Shown in pieces: positions 8,761-18,600 of a stretch of 64,000 bases of DNA. Within the stretch, counting starts at the first letter, position 1. Every line of letters starts with the position of its first letter. The notes beneath the pieces were generated by a model. The model was not told the origin of the DNA. It was given only the letters and a program-made list of their open reading frames with translations, and ran no database searches. The stretch covers positions 1-64,000 of the forward strand of contig NZ_PDZR01000006.1 of assembly GCF_002891535.1 (NCBI RefSeq), given 5' to 3'. This stretch comes from Methylocella silvestris. Its GTDB lineage: Bacteria; Pseudomonadota; Alphaproteobacteria; Rhizobiales; Beijerinckiaceae. The translations under genes and the position numbers were made by a program.

Positions 8761-9873
8761 TCAGCCCTGGGCCGGCGCGCGCGCGATCTGTCCGCCGGCG
8801 AGCGGCGCGCCGACGCCGGTCGTGGTGGGAAAGGTGATCGCGAGATTTTTCAGGCTCCTCACCGCCATATAGGCGAAGGCCTGCGCTTCCATGGCGTCGA
8901 TCGACCAGCCGAGCGTCTCGGCCGGCGCAACCTTGCAGGGCAGGCGGCGCGCCAGTTCGCGCATCAGAGTCGCATTTCGCGCGCCGCCGCCGCAGACGAC
9001 GGCAAGCTCCGGGCGCTGCGGCATCAGCGCGACCGCGCGGGCGATGGCCGCCGCCGTGAAAGCGGTCAGCGTCGCCGCCGCGTCGTTCGTCGAAAGCCCG
9101 GCGACCGGCGCCGCCGAAAATGCGTTGCGATCGAGCGATTTTGGCGCCGGCAGGACGAAGAACGGATGATCCATCAGCTCCGCCAAAATGCTTTCGTCGA
9201 CGTCGCCTTCGGCCGCCGCGGCGCCGTTACGGTCCATCGCCTCGCCGGTGCGCGACAGCATCAGATCGTCGATAAGGGCGTTGCCCGGGCCGGCGTCACA
9301 GGCGATCGGCGTGTTTCCGGGCGCGCAGAAGGTGATGTTTGAGACGCCGCCGATATTGATGACGACCACCGGCTTTTCGAAGCCGGCGGCGGCGGCAAGG
9401 GCGCTATGGAACACCGGCACGAGCGGCGCGCCCTGCCCGCCCTGCGCCACATCGGCGGCTCGGAAATCATGCACCACGTCGATTCCAAGGGTCTGCGCAA
9501 GCGCGGGGCCGTCGCCGATCTGGACAGTGAGCCCGCTTTGCGGCCGGTGCAGAACAGTTTGCCCGTGGAAGCCAATGACCGTTATGTCCGCCGGCTCGAG
9601 ATGCTGGATTTCGAGGAAGCGCTTGACCGCGACCGCGTGCCGGTCGGTAATCATCGCTTCGGCCTCAAGAAGCGAGCCGGGACGCGCCCGCTGGTCGCCT
9701 AGCGTTGCAGCGTCGGCGAGCGCGCGCCGCAACAAGGCGCGGTCCGCCTCGGCATAGGGAAAGGCGCTCACGCCGCCAAGGCGAATCTGGCCTTCCCCAT
9801 CCGTCTCGATCAGGGCGACGTCGACGCCGTCCATCGACGTGCCGCTCATCAGGCCGATGGCTGTGACAGTCAT
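8761..9873 (-). CDS. anmK: Anhydro-N-acetylmuramic acid kinase
   Basis: A 370-residue AnmK, which phosphorylates and hydrates 1,6-anhydro-MurNAc to MurNAc-6-phosphate in peptidoglycan recycling. The ATP-site signature GLMSGTSMDGVDVALIETDG is at the N-terminus. The IGFHGQTVLHRP and CDAGPGNALIDD blocks and the C-terminal VCGGGARN complete the family pattern. The start at 9873 (MTVTAIGLMSGTS) is typical. AnmK next to divergent tyrS is a common alphaproteobacterial arrangement; here about 4.4 kb of extra genes separate them. Confidence 0.95.
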   Translation of the reverse strand: MTVTAIGLMSGTSMDGVDVALIETDGEGQIRLGGVSAFPYAEADRALLRRALADAATLGDQRARPGSLLEAEAMITDRHAVAVKRFLEIQHLEPADITVIGFHGQTVLHRPQSGLTVQIGDGPALAQTLGIDVVHDFRAADVAQGGQGAPLVPVFHSALAAAAGFEKPVVVINIGGVSNITFCAPGNTPIACDAGPGNALIDDLMLSRTGEAMDRNGAAAAEGDVDESILAELMDHPFFVLPAPKSLDRNAFSAAPVAGLSTNDAAATLTAFTAAAIARAVALMPQRPELAVVCGGGARNATLMRELARRLPCKVAPAETLGWSIDAMEAQAFAYMAVRSLKNLAITFPTTTGVGAPLAGGQIARAPAQG

Positions 9874-10027
9874 TGCGGATCCTTTAGGAACATTTTCGGT
9901 CTCGTCCTTCGGGCTTATTCAAGATGGCGCGCCGCTCGCGCCTTGGAGCCGTGCCGCGGCGCACCGCAAACTTCACCCATACCAACGATATTGGCCAGAT
10001 AGCGCGCCGCCGGTTGAGGAGAGGACG

Positions 10028-10624
10028 ATGTTCGACGAATTCATGCTCCGGGTCAAAGTCCTTGATGTTCTGAATTCGACCCCATGCCGAAAAATCGCTT
10101 TCGTCTGCGCCGGAATGTCGATCATGGGCTATCATTACAGCTATCTCGCCGAACTCATCAACCGATGCAGCGTCGACATCCAGTTCGGGTCCTCCGACGG
10201 CGCCAACGGCCAATATGACGATAAAACCGATACATTACGGTTTGGCCGCCGCGACGCCGGCTTTTATGCGACGGGAGAGAGCCGGGCGCTGATCGTCCAT
10301 GAATGCACCCATGCGATCATTGACGCCACTCATCCTGGCGGGATTGTCCGGCGCGCCGACAATGAGGCGACGGCCTGGATCGCGGAGACGATTTACCGGA
10401 TGTTGACCGGCGAAAAAATGACAAAAACCGGCGCGTTTTACGAGTCGCTCTACGATGTCGCCGGCAAATCCATCGAAGCCGCTAAAACGGGCGGTCCATT
10501 CGTGATAGATCCGAGAGCCGTCAGCCTGATCGGCGGAACCCTTCGCGCGGGCGACGAGGTCCGCGCGAAGGCGGCCGGCAAGATGGTTCCCGATCAGGAA
10601 AAAATGAGCGGCATTCCCTACTAG
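10028..10624 (+). CDS. Putative HExxH metallopeptidase-like protein
   Basis: A 198-residue protein I do not recognise as a named family. Residues 91-95 are HECTH, an HExxH zinc motif in the context RALIVHECTHAIIDATH. Glu113 in RADNEATAWIAE, 18 residues past the second histidine, could be the third zinc ligand, as in gluzincin-type folds. Two cysteines (C20, C27) lie in the N-terminal third. No convincing signal peptide is seen, although residues 22-40 are fairly hydrophobic. The ATG at 10028 has gaggagagg upstream, so I prefer it to an upstream in-frame extension that is antisense to anmK. Protease activity is inference from the motif alone; it could equally be a toxin- or contractile-system-like metallopeptidase fold without activity. 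Confidence 0.65.
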   Translation: MFDEFMLRVKVLDVLNSTPCRKIAFVCAGMSIMGYHYSYLAELINRCSVDIQFGSSDGANGQYDDKTDTLRFGRRDAGFYATGESRALIVHECTHAIIDATHPGGIVRRADNEATAWIAETIYRMLTGEKMTKTGAFYESLYDVAGKSIEAAKTGGPFVIDPRAVSLIGGTLRAGDEVRAKAAGKMVPDQEKMSGIPY

Positions 10625-10735
10625 CTCCGTGAATACCGCCAGTATTCATGTCGTTTTTATGAATGATTAACCGCAAGGCCGTGGTCCTTATTCGGTCTAT
10701 AGTGCGCTTCTCTCTACCAGAACGAGAAACGCGAC

Positions 10736-12661
10736 ATGACTGGCAAAAGCGCTATCGCCGCAAGGCTTGGCGAAAGCGGCCTTCTTCTGCCGTCCCTGAT
10801 CGGCGAGGCGCTACAGGCGAACGACCGTATCAAACTCCGCTTCAGCCTGTTGCAGGAGGCGTTGGCGCAGGCGCGCAATCCGCATGAGCGGCCCGCCACA
10901 TTCGTCGCCGAACGGCAGTCGGCCGGGCTCGGCGACGCCCAATTCGACGCCATTGTCTCAGGCGCAAAAGCCATCGACGCCGACGCCATCCTTGCGCCCG
11001 GCGCCGGCGCCCTTCTCGCGGGGATCAAGCCCGACCTTGCCGCCATGCTGGCGCCGGTCGAGACAACCGATCCGACCGCGGCGGCAGGTTACGCGGCAAG
11101 GCTCGAACGTCTCGGCGCTTGCCTCGCAGGCCCGGACGGCGACGCCGTCAGCGCCGCCAAAATCTCCGCCATGACCTCGGGCCGGCGCGAGGCGGGCGAC
11201 AGCCTGCATCTTCTGGTCATGGATCTGCACAAGGCGATCAACACGATTGCCGCGGCGAGCGCGCCGGAAATCATCGACGGCTGCAGCGCCCATGGCGCGA
11301 GCCCGCAGGACCGCGTGCGGATCGCCGCCTTCATGCGCGGCGTCAATCGCACCCGCGCGCTCGCCTTCGGCCACCCGGGACTGGGCGCGACGGCTGTACG
11401 CACGGGCGCCTCGCTGACGATCCAGAACGATATCGGCACGACCGACGCGCATGTTCTCGTCGTCCACGTCGGGGATCAGAGCGTCGCCGTGACCTACACC
11501 GACGTGCACCGGCCCCGCGCCAAATTCTTCATCGGGATGTTCGCCGGAGAGGGCGTCGAATTCGGTCCCATGAGCGAACATCAGACGCGGGGCATCGGCG
11601 AAGAAGATGTCTTCTATCTGCTGACCGGCCGCTTTTCCGGCCCCGAGCCGGCGCTGCTCTCCTTCCTCGAAGCGCTCGGCGCGCGGCTCGTCTTTCTCAT
11701 TGACTGGAACAAGGCGCGCAAGGCGCTGCAGATCTTTGCCGGCAAGGAGAGCGCGGCTGAACTGCTGGCCTTCGCGGCAGCCAAGGAGTATGGCCATCGC
11801 GCCTTTCTCGAACTCGGCGGCGCGGACCTTGTCTTCGACGCCGTGCGCAAGGTCGCCGCCGGACGTATTCCGTATGGGGCCCGGCTCGACGACGCGCTCG
11901 GCCGCGCGCCAACGCGCGATTTTCTGCGCGAGGTATTGCGGCGGACCAGCCTTGGCCTTGCCGCCGGGCGCTCGGCGCGACTGATCCGCGATGAAATCCA
12001 GGCCGATCTGTCGCAAAGATTTGAAAGCGCCGAAGCGACGCTCCTCGTGCTGATCGTGCGCCATCTCGGGCTCTCCCGCATGCTGGCTGGTTGGCTCGCC
12101 GACTTGACGTCCGGCGGCGCGACGGACCGGCGCCGCTTTGCCGCCCGCTCCGCTCTGCTTGAAAAAAAGGCCGATGCGCTGACGCTCGCAGCGCGCGAAA
12201 TAGCGGGCCGCCTCAGCGGCGCCGACGTCCTGCTCCACCTCGTCAATGCGGTCGAGAACGCCATGGACGCGCTGGACGAATGCGCCTTCCTGATCAGCCT
12301 TCGTCCCGAGGCGGAGGCTTTGGACGTGGCGGAAGTCGAGCTTTCGACCCTCGCCAGCATCGGGCTCGAAAGTTTCAGCCATCTCATTCGCGCCTGCGAG
12401 GCGGCGATGCTTGCGCCAGCCGGCCCGCGCGCTGACGTCACAGACGCGCTGCGTTCGATCGACGCCGTGCTCGACGCCGAACATCGCGCCGACGCCGCCC
12501 TGCGCGAGGCGATGCGCGCGTGCTTCGGCGCGCAGGGTCTTGACGCGCGCGGCCTGACGCTACGGCTCGAAGTCGCGCGTATGATCGAGGCCTCGACCGA
12601 TCACCTCGCTCATGCGGCGCTGGCCCTGCGCGATCATGTCCTGAAGGAGTTGTCCGCATGA
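10736..12661 (+). CDS. Large protein with C-terminal PhoU/DUF47-like domain
   Basis: 641 residues, cytosolic, no membrane segments. The C-terminal part (roughly 465-640) looks like a PhoU/DUF47 helical bundle: long amphipathic helices with LLEKKADALTLAAREIAGRL, then HLVNAVENAMDALDECAFLI, and a repeat of the pattern around LDAEHRADAALREAM. The N-terminal 450 residues are not recognised. They include a possible short helical segment at the start (LLLPSLIGEALQANDRIKLR) and a mixed region near 215-290 (TIQNDIGTTDAHVLVVHVGD). The gene overlaps the next one by ATGA, so the two products are probably made in fixed ratio and may form a complex. PhoU/DUF47 proteins bind metal clusters and regulate phosphate transporters in other systems, but no transporter lies here. 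The function is therefore open. Confidence 0.75.
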   Translation: MTGKSAIAARLGESGLLLPSLIGEALQANDRIKLRFSLLQEALAQARNPHERPATFVAERQSAGLGDAQFDAIVSGAKAIDADAILAPGAGALLAGIKPDLAAMLAPVETTDPTAAAGYAARLERLGACLAGPDGDAVSAAKISAMTSGRREAGDSLHLLVMDLHKAINTIAAASAPEIIDGCSAHGASPQDRVRIAAFMRGVNRTRALAFGHPGLGATAVRTGASLTIQNDIGTTDAHVLVVHVGDQSVAVTYTDVHRPRAKFFIGMFAGEGVEFGPMSEHQTRGIGEEDVFYLLTGRFSGPEPALLSFLEALGARLVFLIDWNKARKALQIFAGKESAAELLAFAAAKEYGHRAFLELGGADLVFDAVRKVAAGRIPYGARLDDALGRAPTRDFLREVLRRTSLGLAAGRSARLIRDEIQADLSQRFESAEATLLVLIVRHLGLSRMLAGWLADLTSGGATDRRRFAARSALLEKKADALTLAAREIAGRLSGADVLLHLVNAVENAMDALDECAFLISLRPEAEALDVAEVELSTLASIGLESFSHLIRACEAAMLAPAGPRADVTDALRSIDAVLDAEHRADAALREAMRACFGAQGLDARGLTLRLEVARMIEASTDHLAHAALALRDHVLKELSA

Positions 12662-14274
12662 TCCAGCAAAGTTTTGAGCCGGTCTTCATCGGCGCCACGG
12701 GGGCCGAGGACGCCCCAAAAAGTTTCGGCGCAAAAGAGCTGGGCTCGAAGGCGGCGATGCTCTGGCGCATGAATGCGCTCGGCTTTGCCGTTCCGCCCGC
12801 CTTCGTCCTGCCGACGGCCCTCTGCCGACCCGCCAATGCCGGCGAGCAGCCTGCGCTTGCCGCCATCGACGAAGGGTTGCGCGCGGGCGTCGCCTTTCTC
12901 GAACAGGCGACGGGACGACGCTTCGGCGACGCCCGCCGGCCCCTGCTCGTCTCGGTGCGCTCCGGCGCCGAACGCTCGATGCCGGGGATGCTTGAGACGG
13001 TGCTCGACGTCGGCCTCAATGAGGTCACGCTGCGCGGCCTGATCCGCCTGACCGGCAATCCGCGGCTCGCCTTCGACTGCCGGCGCCGCTTCATCGAGAG
13101 TTTTAGCGAGGTCGTCGGCGGCGTCGCTCCGTCCGCCCTGGCGCAGCGCCTCGCCGCCCTGATGGGCGAAGAGGACGCTTTGAACGAAGCCGAGCTCGAT
13201 TGCGAGGCGCTGGAGCGGCTCGTCAAGGATTTCGAGGCGATCGCCGCGCGCGAATGCGAGACGCCTCTGCCCGACGATCCTTTCGAGCAATTGGCCGGCG
13301 CAGCCCGCGCCGTCTATCGCTCCTGGGACAGCCCCAAGGCGCGGGAATATCGCCGCCTCAATGCGCTCGAAAGCCTGCAGGGCACGGCCGTGACCGTTCA
13401 GGCCATGGTCTTCGGCAACGCCGGCGGACAATCGGGCGCGGGCGTCGCTTTCTCGCGCAACCCTTCGACCGGAGCGAAAGAGCTTTACGTCGACTTCCTT
13501 CTCGACGCGCAGGGCGAGGACGTCGTCTCGGGTCGTCGCACGCCGGGCGGCGCCGCGCTTCTGATGGCGCGTCTGCCGCAGGCGGCGCAGGAGCTTGACC
13601 TCGCGGCGGCGCGGCTGGAAGCCGAGTTCAAGGACGTTCAGGATATTGAATTCACCGTGGAGGAGGGAAAGCTCTTCTTCCTGCAAACCCGCGCGGCCAA
13701 ACGCGCGCCGCTGGCGGCCGTGCGCATCGCCGCCGATCTGAAGCGCGAGGGCGTCATCGACGCGGCGACCGCGCTGCAGCGCATCGAGGGGATTGATCTT
13801 GCAACCCTCGGCGAGCAGCGCTTTGTCGGGTCCGCCGAAGCGGTCGCGCATGCGACCGCAGCCGCGCGGGGCGTCGCGAGCGGGCGCGCCGCCTTCGACA
13901 GCGAAAGCGCCAAGGAGCTGGCGGCCGCGGGCGATCCCGTCATTCTCGTGCGGCCGGACGTTTCGACCGAGGACATCGCGGGCTTTGCCGCCGCCGCCGG
14001 CATCCTCACCGCGACCGGCGGGCGCACCGCCCACGCCGCGGTTGTGGCGCGGCAGATGGGCAAGGTCTGTCTCGTCGGCTGCGCCGCGCTGCGCATCGCC
14101 CCTTCGTGGCGCGAGGCGCAGCTTGGCGCCCACACCGTCAGGCAGGGCGATTTTCTCTCCCTCGACGGATCGAGCGGCGAGATTTTCCTAGGGCGCCGAG
14201 AGATCGTGATCGAGCGCCCGGAAACCGAACTCGCCGAAATCGCCTCCTGGCGCGAAGCGCGCAAGGCGGGCTGA
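12658..14274 (+). CDS. Truncated PPDK-like phosphotransferase (ATP-grasp plus His domain)
   Basis: 538 residues that follow pyruvate phosphate dikinase closely and then stop. The ATP-grasp part shows [60 protein letters not shown] and [20 protein letters not shown]. The swivelling domain carries the phosphohistidine site, His459, in [16 protein letters not shown]. Canonical PPDK runs to about 880 residues because of a C-terminal PEP/pyruvate TIM barrel, which is wholly absent here. The stop is followed by a short gap and then tyrS, with no trace of a barrel in other frames. It can plausibly autophosphorylate from ATP and pass the phosphate to a partner, perhaps the coupled upstream protein. 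That last step is inference. Confidence 0.85.
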   Translation: MIQQSFEPVFIGATGAEDAPKSFGAKELGSKAAMLWRMNALGFAVPPAFVLPTALCRPANAGEQPALAAIDEGLRAGVAFLEQATGRRFGDARRPLLVSVRSGAERSMPGMLETVLDVGLNEVTLRGLIRLTGNPRLAFDCRRRFIESFSEVVGGVAPSALAQRLAALMGEEDALNEAELDCEALERLVKDFEAIAARECETPLPDDPFEQLAGAARAVYRSWDSPKAREYRRLNALESLQGTAVTVQAMVFGNAGGQSGAGVAFSRNPSTGAKELYVDFLLDAQGEDVVSGRRTPGGAALLMARLPQAAQELDLAAARLEAEFKDVQDIEFTVEEGKLFFLQTRAAKRAPLAAVRIAADLKREGVIDAATALQRIEGIDLATLGEQRFVGSAEAVAHATAAARGVASGRAAFDSESAKELAAAGDPVILVRPDVSTEDIAGFAAAAGILTATGGRTAHAAVVARQMGKVCLVGCAALRIAPSWREAQLGAHTVRQGDFLSLDGSSGEIFLGRREIVIERPETELAEIASWREARKAG

Positions 14275-14341
14275 GCCCGCCGCCACGCCATCAGTTGCGC
14301 GCGGCTTGATAAGCGCGCGGCGCCACGCTACGGACAGCGCC

Positions 14342-15601
14342 ATGTCCGAAGATTTTCGCCCCCGCTCCGAATTCCTGCAGACGCTGCTCCTGCGCGGCTA
14401 TGTGCATCAATGCTCCGACCTCGAGGGCGTCGACGCCAAGGCGCAATCGGGCGAACTTGTCGCCTATATCGGCTTCGACTGCACCGCGCCGTCGCTGCAT
14501 GTCGGCTCGCTCGTTCAGATCATGATGCTGCGCTGGCTGCAGAAAACCGGCGGCAAGCCGATCGCGCTGATGGGCGGCGGCACGACGCAGGTCGGCGACC
14601 CGTCCGGCAAGGACGAAAGCCGCAAGATCCTCTCGCTTGAGGCGATCGAGGCCAACAAGGCCGGCATCGCCAGCGTCTTTTCCAAATTCATCGCCTTCGG
14701 CGAGGAAAAGACGGAAGCGCTGATGGTCGACAATGCGGAATGGCTGACGGCGCTGAAATATGTCGACTTCTTGCGCGACGTCGGACGGCATTTCTCGGTC
14801 AACCGCATGATGGCGATGGACTCCGTCAAGCTGCGGCTCGAACGCGATCAGGAGCTATCCTTCCTCGAATTCAACTATATGTGCCTGCAGGGTTATGATT
14901 TCGTCGAGCTCAACCGGCGCTACGGCTGCGCGTTACAGATGGGCGGCTCCGACCAGTGGGGCAATATCATCACCGGCCTCGATCTCGGGCGCAGGCTCGG
15001 GACCCCGCAGCTTTACGCGCTGACCTCGCCGCTGCTGACGACGGCGTCCGGCGCCAAAATGGGTAAGACGGCGCAAGGGGCGGTCTGGCTCAACGAGGAC
15101 ATGCTGCCGGTCTTCGACTATTGGCAGTTCTGGCGCAATTGCGAGGATCGCGACGTCGGGCGCTTTCTAAAACTGTTCACGGAATTGCCGCTCGACGAAG
15201 TGGTCCGGCTCGAATCCCTCGGCGGCGCCGAGATCAACGAAGCCAAGAAGATCCTCGCGACGGAAGCCACCAGCATGGCGCATGGGCGCGCGGCCGCGCT
15301 TCTCGCCGAGGAAGCCGCGCGCAAGACCTTCGAGGAAGGCGCGCTCGCCGAGAGCCTGCCCTCAATCAACATCGACGCCGCGGAGATCGAGGCGGGACTT
15401 GGCGTTCTCGCCGCTTTCGTCAAGGCCGGACTGGTGGCTTCGACCAGCGAGGCGCGCCGGCAGATCAAGGGCGGCGGATTGCGCGTGAACGACGCGGCGG
15501 TAAGCGATGAGCGCGCGGCGCTTGCGCGCGGCGACGTCGCCAGCGGCGTCATAAAGCTTTCGCTCGGCCGCAAACGGCATGTGCTGCTGAAGCTTGTCTG
15601 A
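14342..15601 (+). CDS. tyrS: Tyrosyl-tRNA synthetase
   Basis: A 419-residue class I aminoacyl-tRNA synthetase that charges tRNA-Tyr. The HIGH-type motif is HVGS at 53-56 ([15 protein letters not shown]), and the KMSKS-type loop is KMGKT near 239. The tyrosine-site block [19 protein letters not shown] is intact. A C-terminal S4-like RNA-binding domain is present ([20 protein letters not shown]). The ATG at 14342 gives MSEDFRPR; an upstream in-frame ATG at 14306 is unlikely. It is 67 bp after the PPDK-like gene and convergent with the AsmA-like gene. Confidence 0.96.
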   Translation: MSEDFRPRSEFLQTLLLRGYVHQCSDLEGVDAKAQSGELVAYIGFDCTAPSLHVGSLVQIMMLRWLQKTGGKPIALMGGGTTQVGDPSGKDESRKILSLEAIEANKAGIASVFSKFIAFGEEKTEALMVDNAEWLTALKYVDFLRDVGRHFSVNRMMAMDSVKLRLERDQELSFLEFNYMCLQGYDFVELNRRYGCALQMGGSDQWGNIITGLDLGRRLGTPQLYALTSPLLTTASGAKMGKTAQGAVWLNEDMLPVFDYWQFWRNCEDRDVGRFLKLFTELPLDEVVRLESLGGAEINEAKKILATEATSMAHGRAAALLAEEAARKTFEEGALAESLPSINIDAAEIEAGLGVLAAFVKAGLVASTSEARRQIKGGGLRVNDAAVSDERAALARGDVASGVIKLSLGRKRHVLLKLV

Positions 15602-15630
15602 TTTAGGAGAGCGGCGGCCGTGCGCCGGCG

Positions 15631-18600
15631 TTACTGCCCGGCCCCCGGGATATGCTGCCCTACGCCGAAAATCTGCCGGAAGATGCCGGGCGCGATGGCC
15701 GAAAGCGGATTGATGCTGAGCGTCGGCGTGCTGACCGTCCCCTCGACACGATAATTGACGCCGATCAGCCCCTCATTGGCGCCGCCGCCGAGAATGAGGC
15801 CGACGACGGGGATTTTCGAGAACAGATTATTGACCGCATAGGCGGGCACGAAGGTGCCTTTCATGTCGACCGCGTCGCGCGCGAAATCGATCCAGCCGTC
15901 GACGGTAAGCCCGATGGCCTCGCCATTGATGACGCCGTCATGCAGTTGCAGTCTGGTGCCGGCGCGATCGAACCGCACCTGCAGACGGTTGAAGGCCATT
16001 GCGCCGGCGTCGATGTTGCGCAGCTTGTCGGCGGCGTCGCCCGCCGGAGCGCTTTCGGCGACGAGGCGGCGCAAAGCCGGCTCGTCGCGCAGCACGAAGG
16101 CATTGATGACGAGCGTTCCCGACATTGCCGGGCCAAGCTGCATATTCGCCTGTAGCTGCCCCCGCTCCATATGCCGGTAGAGATCGGTAAACAGAAGCAG
16201 CGATCCGGCGTCGTCGGACAGCATCGTCAGTTGCGAGGCGTTGGAGGGTCCGGCGAGATTGCCGGAAACGGTGTCCCGGCCGAAACGGCCGGCGAAGGAA
16301 AGCTGCTTGAACTGATCGCCTCGCTTCAGCATGCGCAACTCAAGCCCGCTGAGAACCTGCTTGTTGTAGCCGGTCAGCAGGGCGGATTTCACGTCGAGAT
16401 CGATTTCCTTGATCGCCGCGGTGGATGCCCCGGCAGCCGGCGCTCCCGCTACAACGCCAGGGGCGGGCGTTGCATCGGCCGATGAAGCGAGCAGGGTTTT
16501 GAGGAACGGCCGCGCGTCGATCGTCTGGGCGCGCACGGTGACCTTGAGCGTTTCGCCGACCTTCAAGGCCTCCAGCCTGGCGTCGTCGCCGGTCGAAAAT
16601 TTTACCTGAGGAAATTTCGCTGACTGGATCGATTGATCGGCCGCGAGCTCGATCTGGCCACGCGCCTGAAGCGTCCCGGCGTCGAAGGCGATCTGGTCGA
16701 GCACGCTTTGACCGTCCGTGACGACGAGCGCAAATTTCGCCTTGCCCGGCCGCCCCAGAGGCTTCGAGGCGCCCGGCCAGTCGATCGCCGCACGGCTCAA
16801 ATCGAGCTCAACCTCCGCTTTGACATTGGGGCCCGCTCCAAGCGGCGCGCTGATCGCGGCGGCGATCACGCCGGTTACGCCTGGAACGCCGCCAAGTCCC
16901 TGCCGGGCGCGGGCGGCGTCATCGACAAGGACATGCACATTGGCGAAAGCCGGCTTGCCGGCGGGCTGAGCCAGTTCGACCGTCGCCGGGGCGCCGAACA
17001 TCTTGCCCTGCCCGCTCGCCTTCAGCCCGGTTGAATCCACGACGATGTTCAGCGTAGCCGCATCGAGCGGCTCCTTGCCCAGAATATTGTCGGCGGTGAA
17101 ATTGGACGCCGTCGCGTTGATTTTCAGGCTGGTGTCGGCCGGCCCCATTTTCGGGCCGAGCCGCAAATCGACCTCGAGCCGGCCATCGACCTGACCGCGC
17201 AAGGTCGCCGGGTCGAGCGGCAGGCTGGCGTAGGGCTTGAGCGCCTCGCGCGAGAGCAGTTCGCTCACCGCCTCGACGGCGCCCGAGACATTGGCGACGA
17301 TCGCCGCCGGGACCGGTCTTTGCTCGGAATCCGGGATGTGGAAGGAGCCGCCCGGAGCAATTGTCAGAATGCGGCCGGCGCCGGCTTCGACGAGGCTGGG
17401 GCTTGTCGTCGTGAAGGTCGTCGATCGGCCGGTGACATGTCCGACGCCATCGATGCCGGTCAAAGGCGGCGCGCCGTTCAGAAATTCGACGCTTCCCCCG
17501 GACACGACGAAATCGACCAGGAGCGCCTCGTCCGGCGGCGAATGCTCGTTGCGCATCGACTCGAGGTCGGCGGCGCTGAAGTCGAGCCGCATCGAGCCCT
17601 GCCGAATGACGCCCGCCCCGACATGGTCGAGCAGGTAATTGCGGATGGGCGCGGCCATGAAGGACGGCCAGAGGCGCGTGACGATCGAAACCGGCGTCGG
17701 ATCGATCGAGGCGCCGAGGCGCACGCGCGGCCCGTTGGTCCAGTCGACATCGCCCGTCATGGAGAAGCCCGCCTGCGGGCCGCCGAGCATGAATTTATCG
17801 ATGATGAATTTCTTGTCGGCGAGAAACAGCCGCCCCGTCAGTGAGACAAGATCGAGGACCACGGGCTGTTGACCCGGACGCTCGGGCGCGGCGACGAGGG
17901 GCTCCGGCGCGCCGAGCTCGACGGTCCAGGCGTCGCCCTCGCGCTCGGGCAGCGCGAGGAAGCCGGAGACCGCGCCATGCGATTGGCCGGCGACCAGCGT
18001 CACCGGATCGACCATGATGCGTCGCTTGCCGCCGTCCCAATGGACGCCGCCCTTGATCTCATCGACGATCAGCGGCTCGTCGTTCGGATCATCGAATCGC
18101 AGATAGCCAGAGCCAAGGCCGAAAGTCGCGACCGCCTCCGACAGCACGCCGTCGGCGCGCAGCCCGATGTCCACATGCGCCGACAGGGGCATGTCGAAAT
18201 CGGCGCCGATCGTGCGGACGCCGGTCGCGAGCAGGATTTCGTCCATCGACAGATTTTGCAAGGAGAACGTCAGCCGCCGGTCGGCGCCCGGCTGGCCGCT
18301 GGCGAGCCCGCTCGCCGACCAGCGCCCGTTCGGCCCGTCGACCGACAGGTCGAAACGCGTGCCGGCGTCGGTCTTGTCGAAGGCGAGGTTGACGCCGTCG
18401 AAGGTCATCTTCTGATTGGAGGTGCGGTCGTCAATAACGATGCGCCCACGCGTGATGCCGACCCGGTCGACGGCGGCGATCTGGCTGTTTGGACTGGTCA
18501 AAGCGTCGATCACGAGACGCATGGCCGAAGACAGCTGCTTGACGAGCAGCGCGCGAGGCTTTGGCTGAGCGGGCGGCTCGGCGGCGGGCGCGCCGGCCGG

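Noticed and set aside
12634-14133. A 499-codon frame antisense to the PPDK-like gene
   Set aside because: The PPDK-like frame has strong family motifs; the antisense frame has none.
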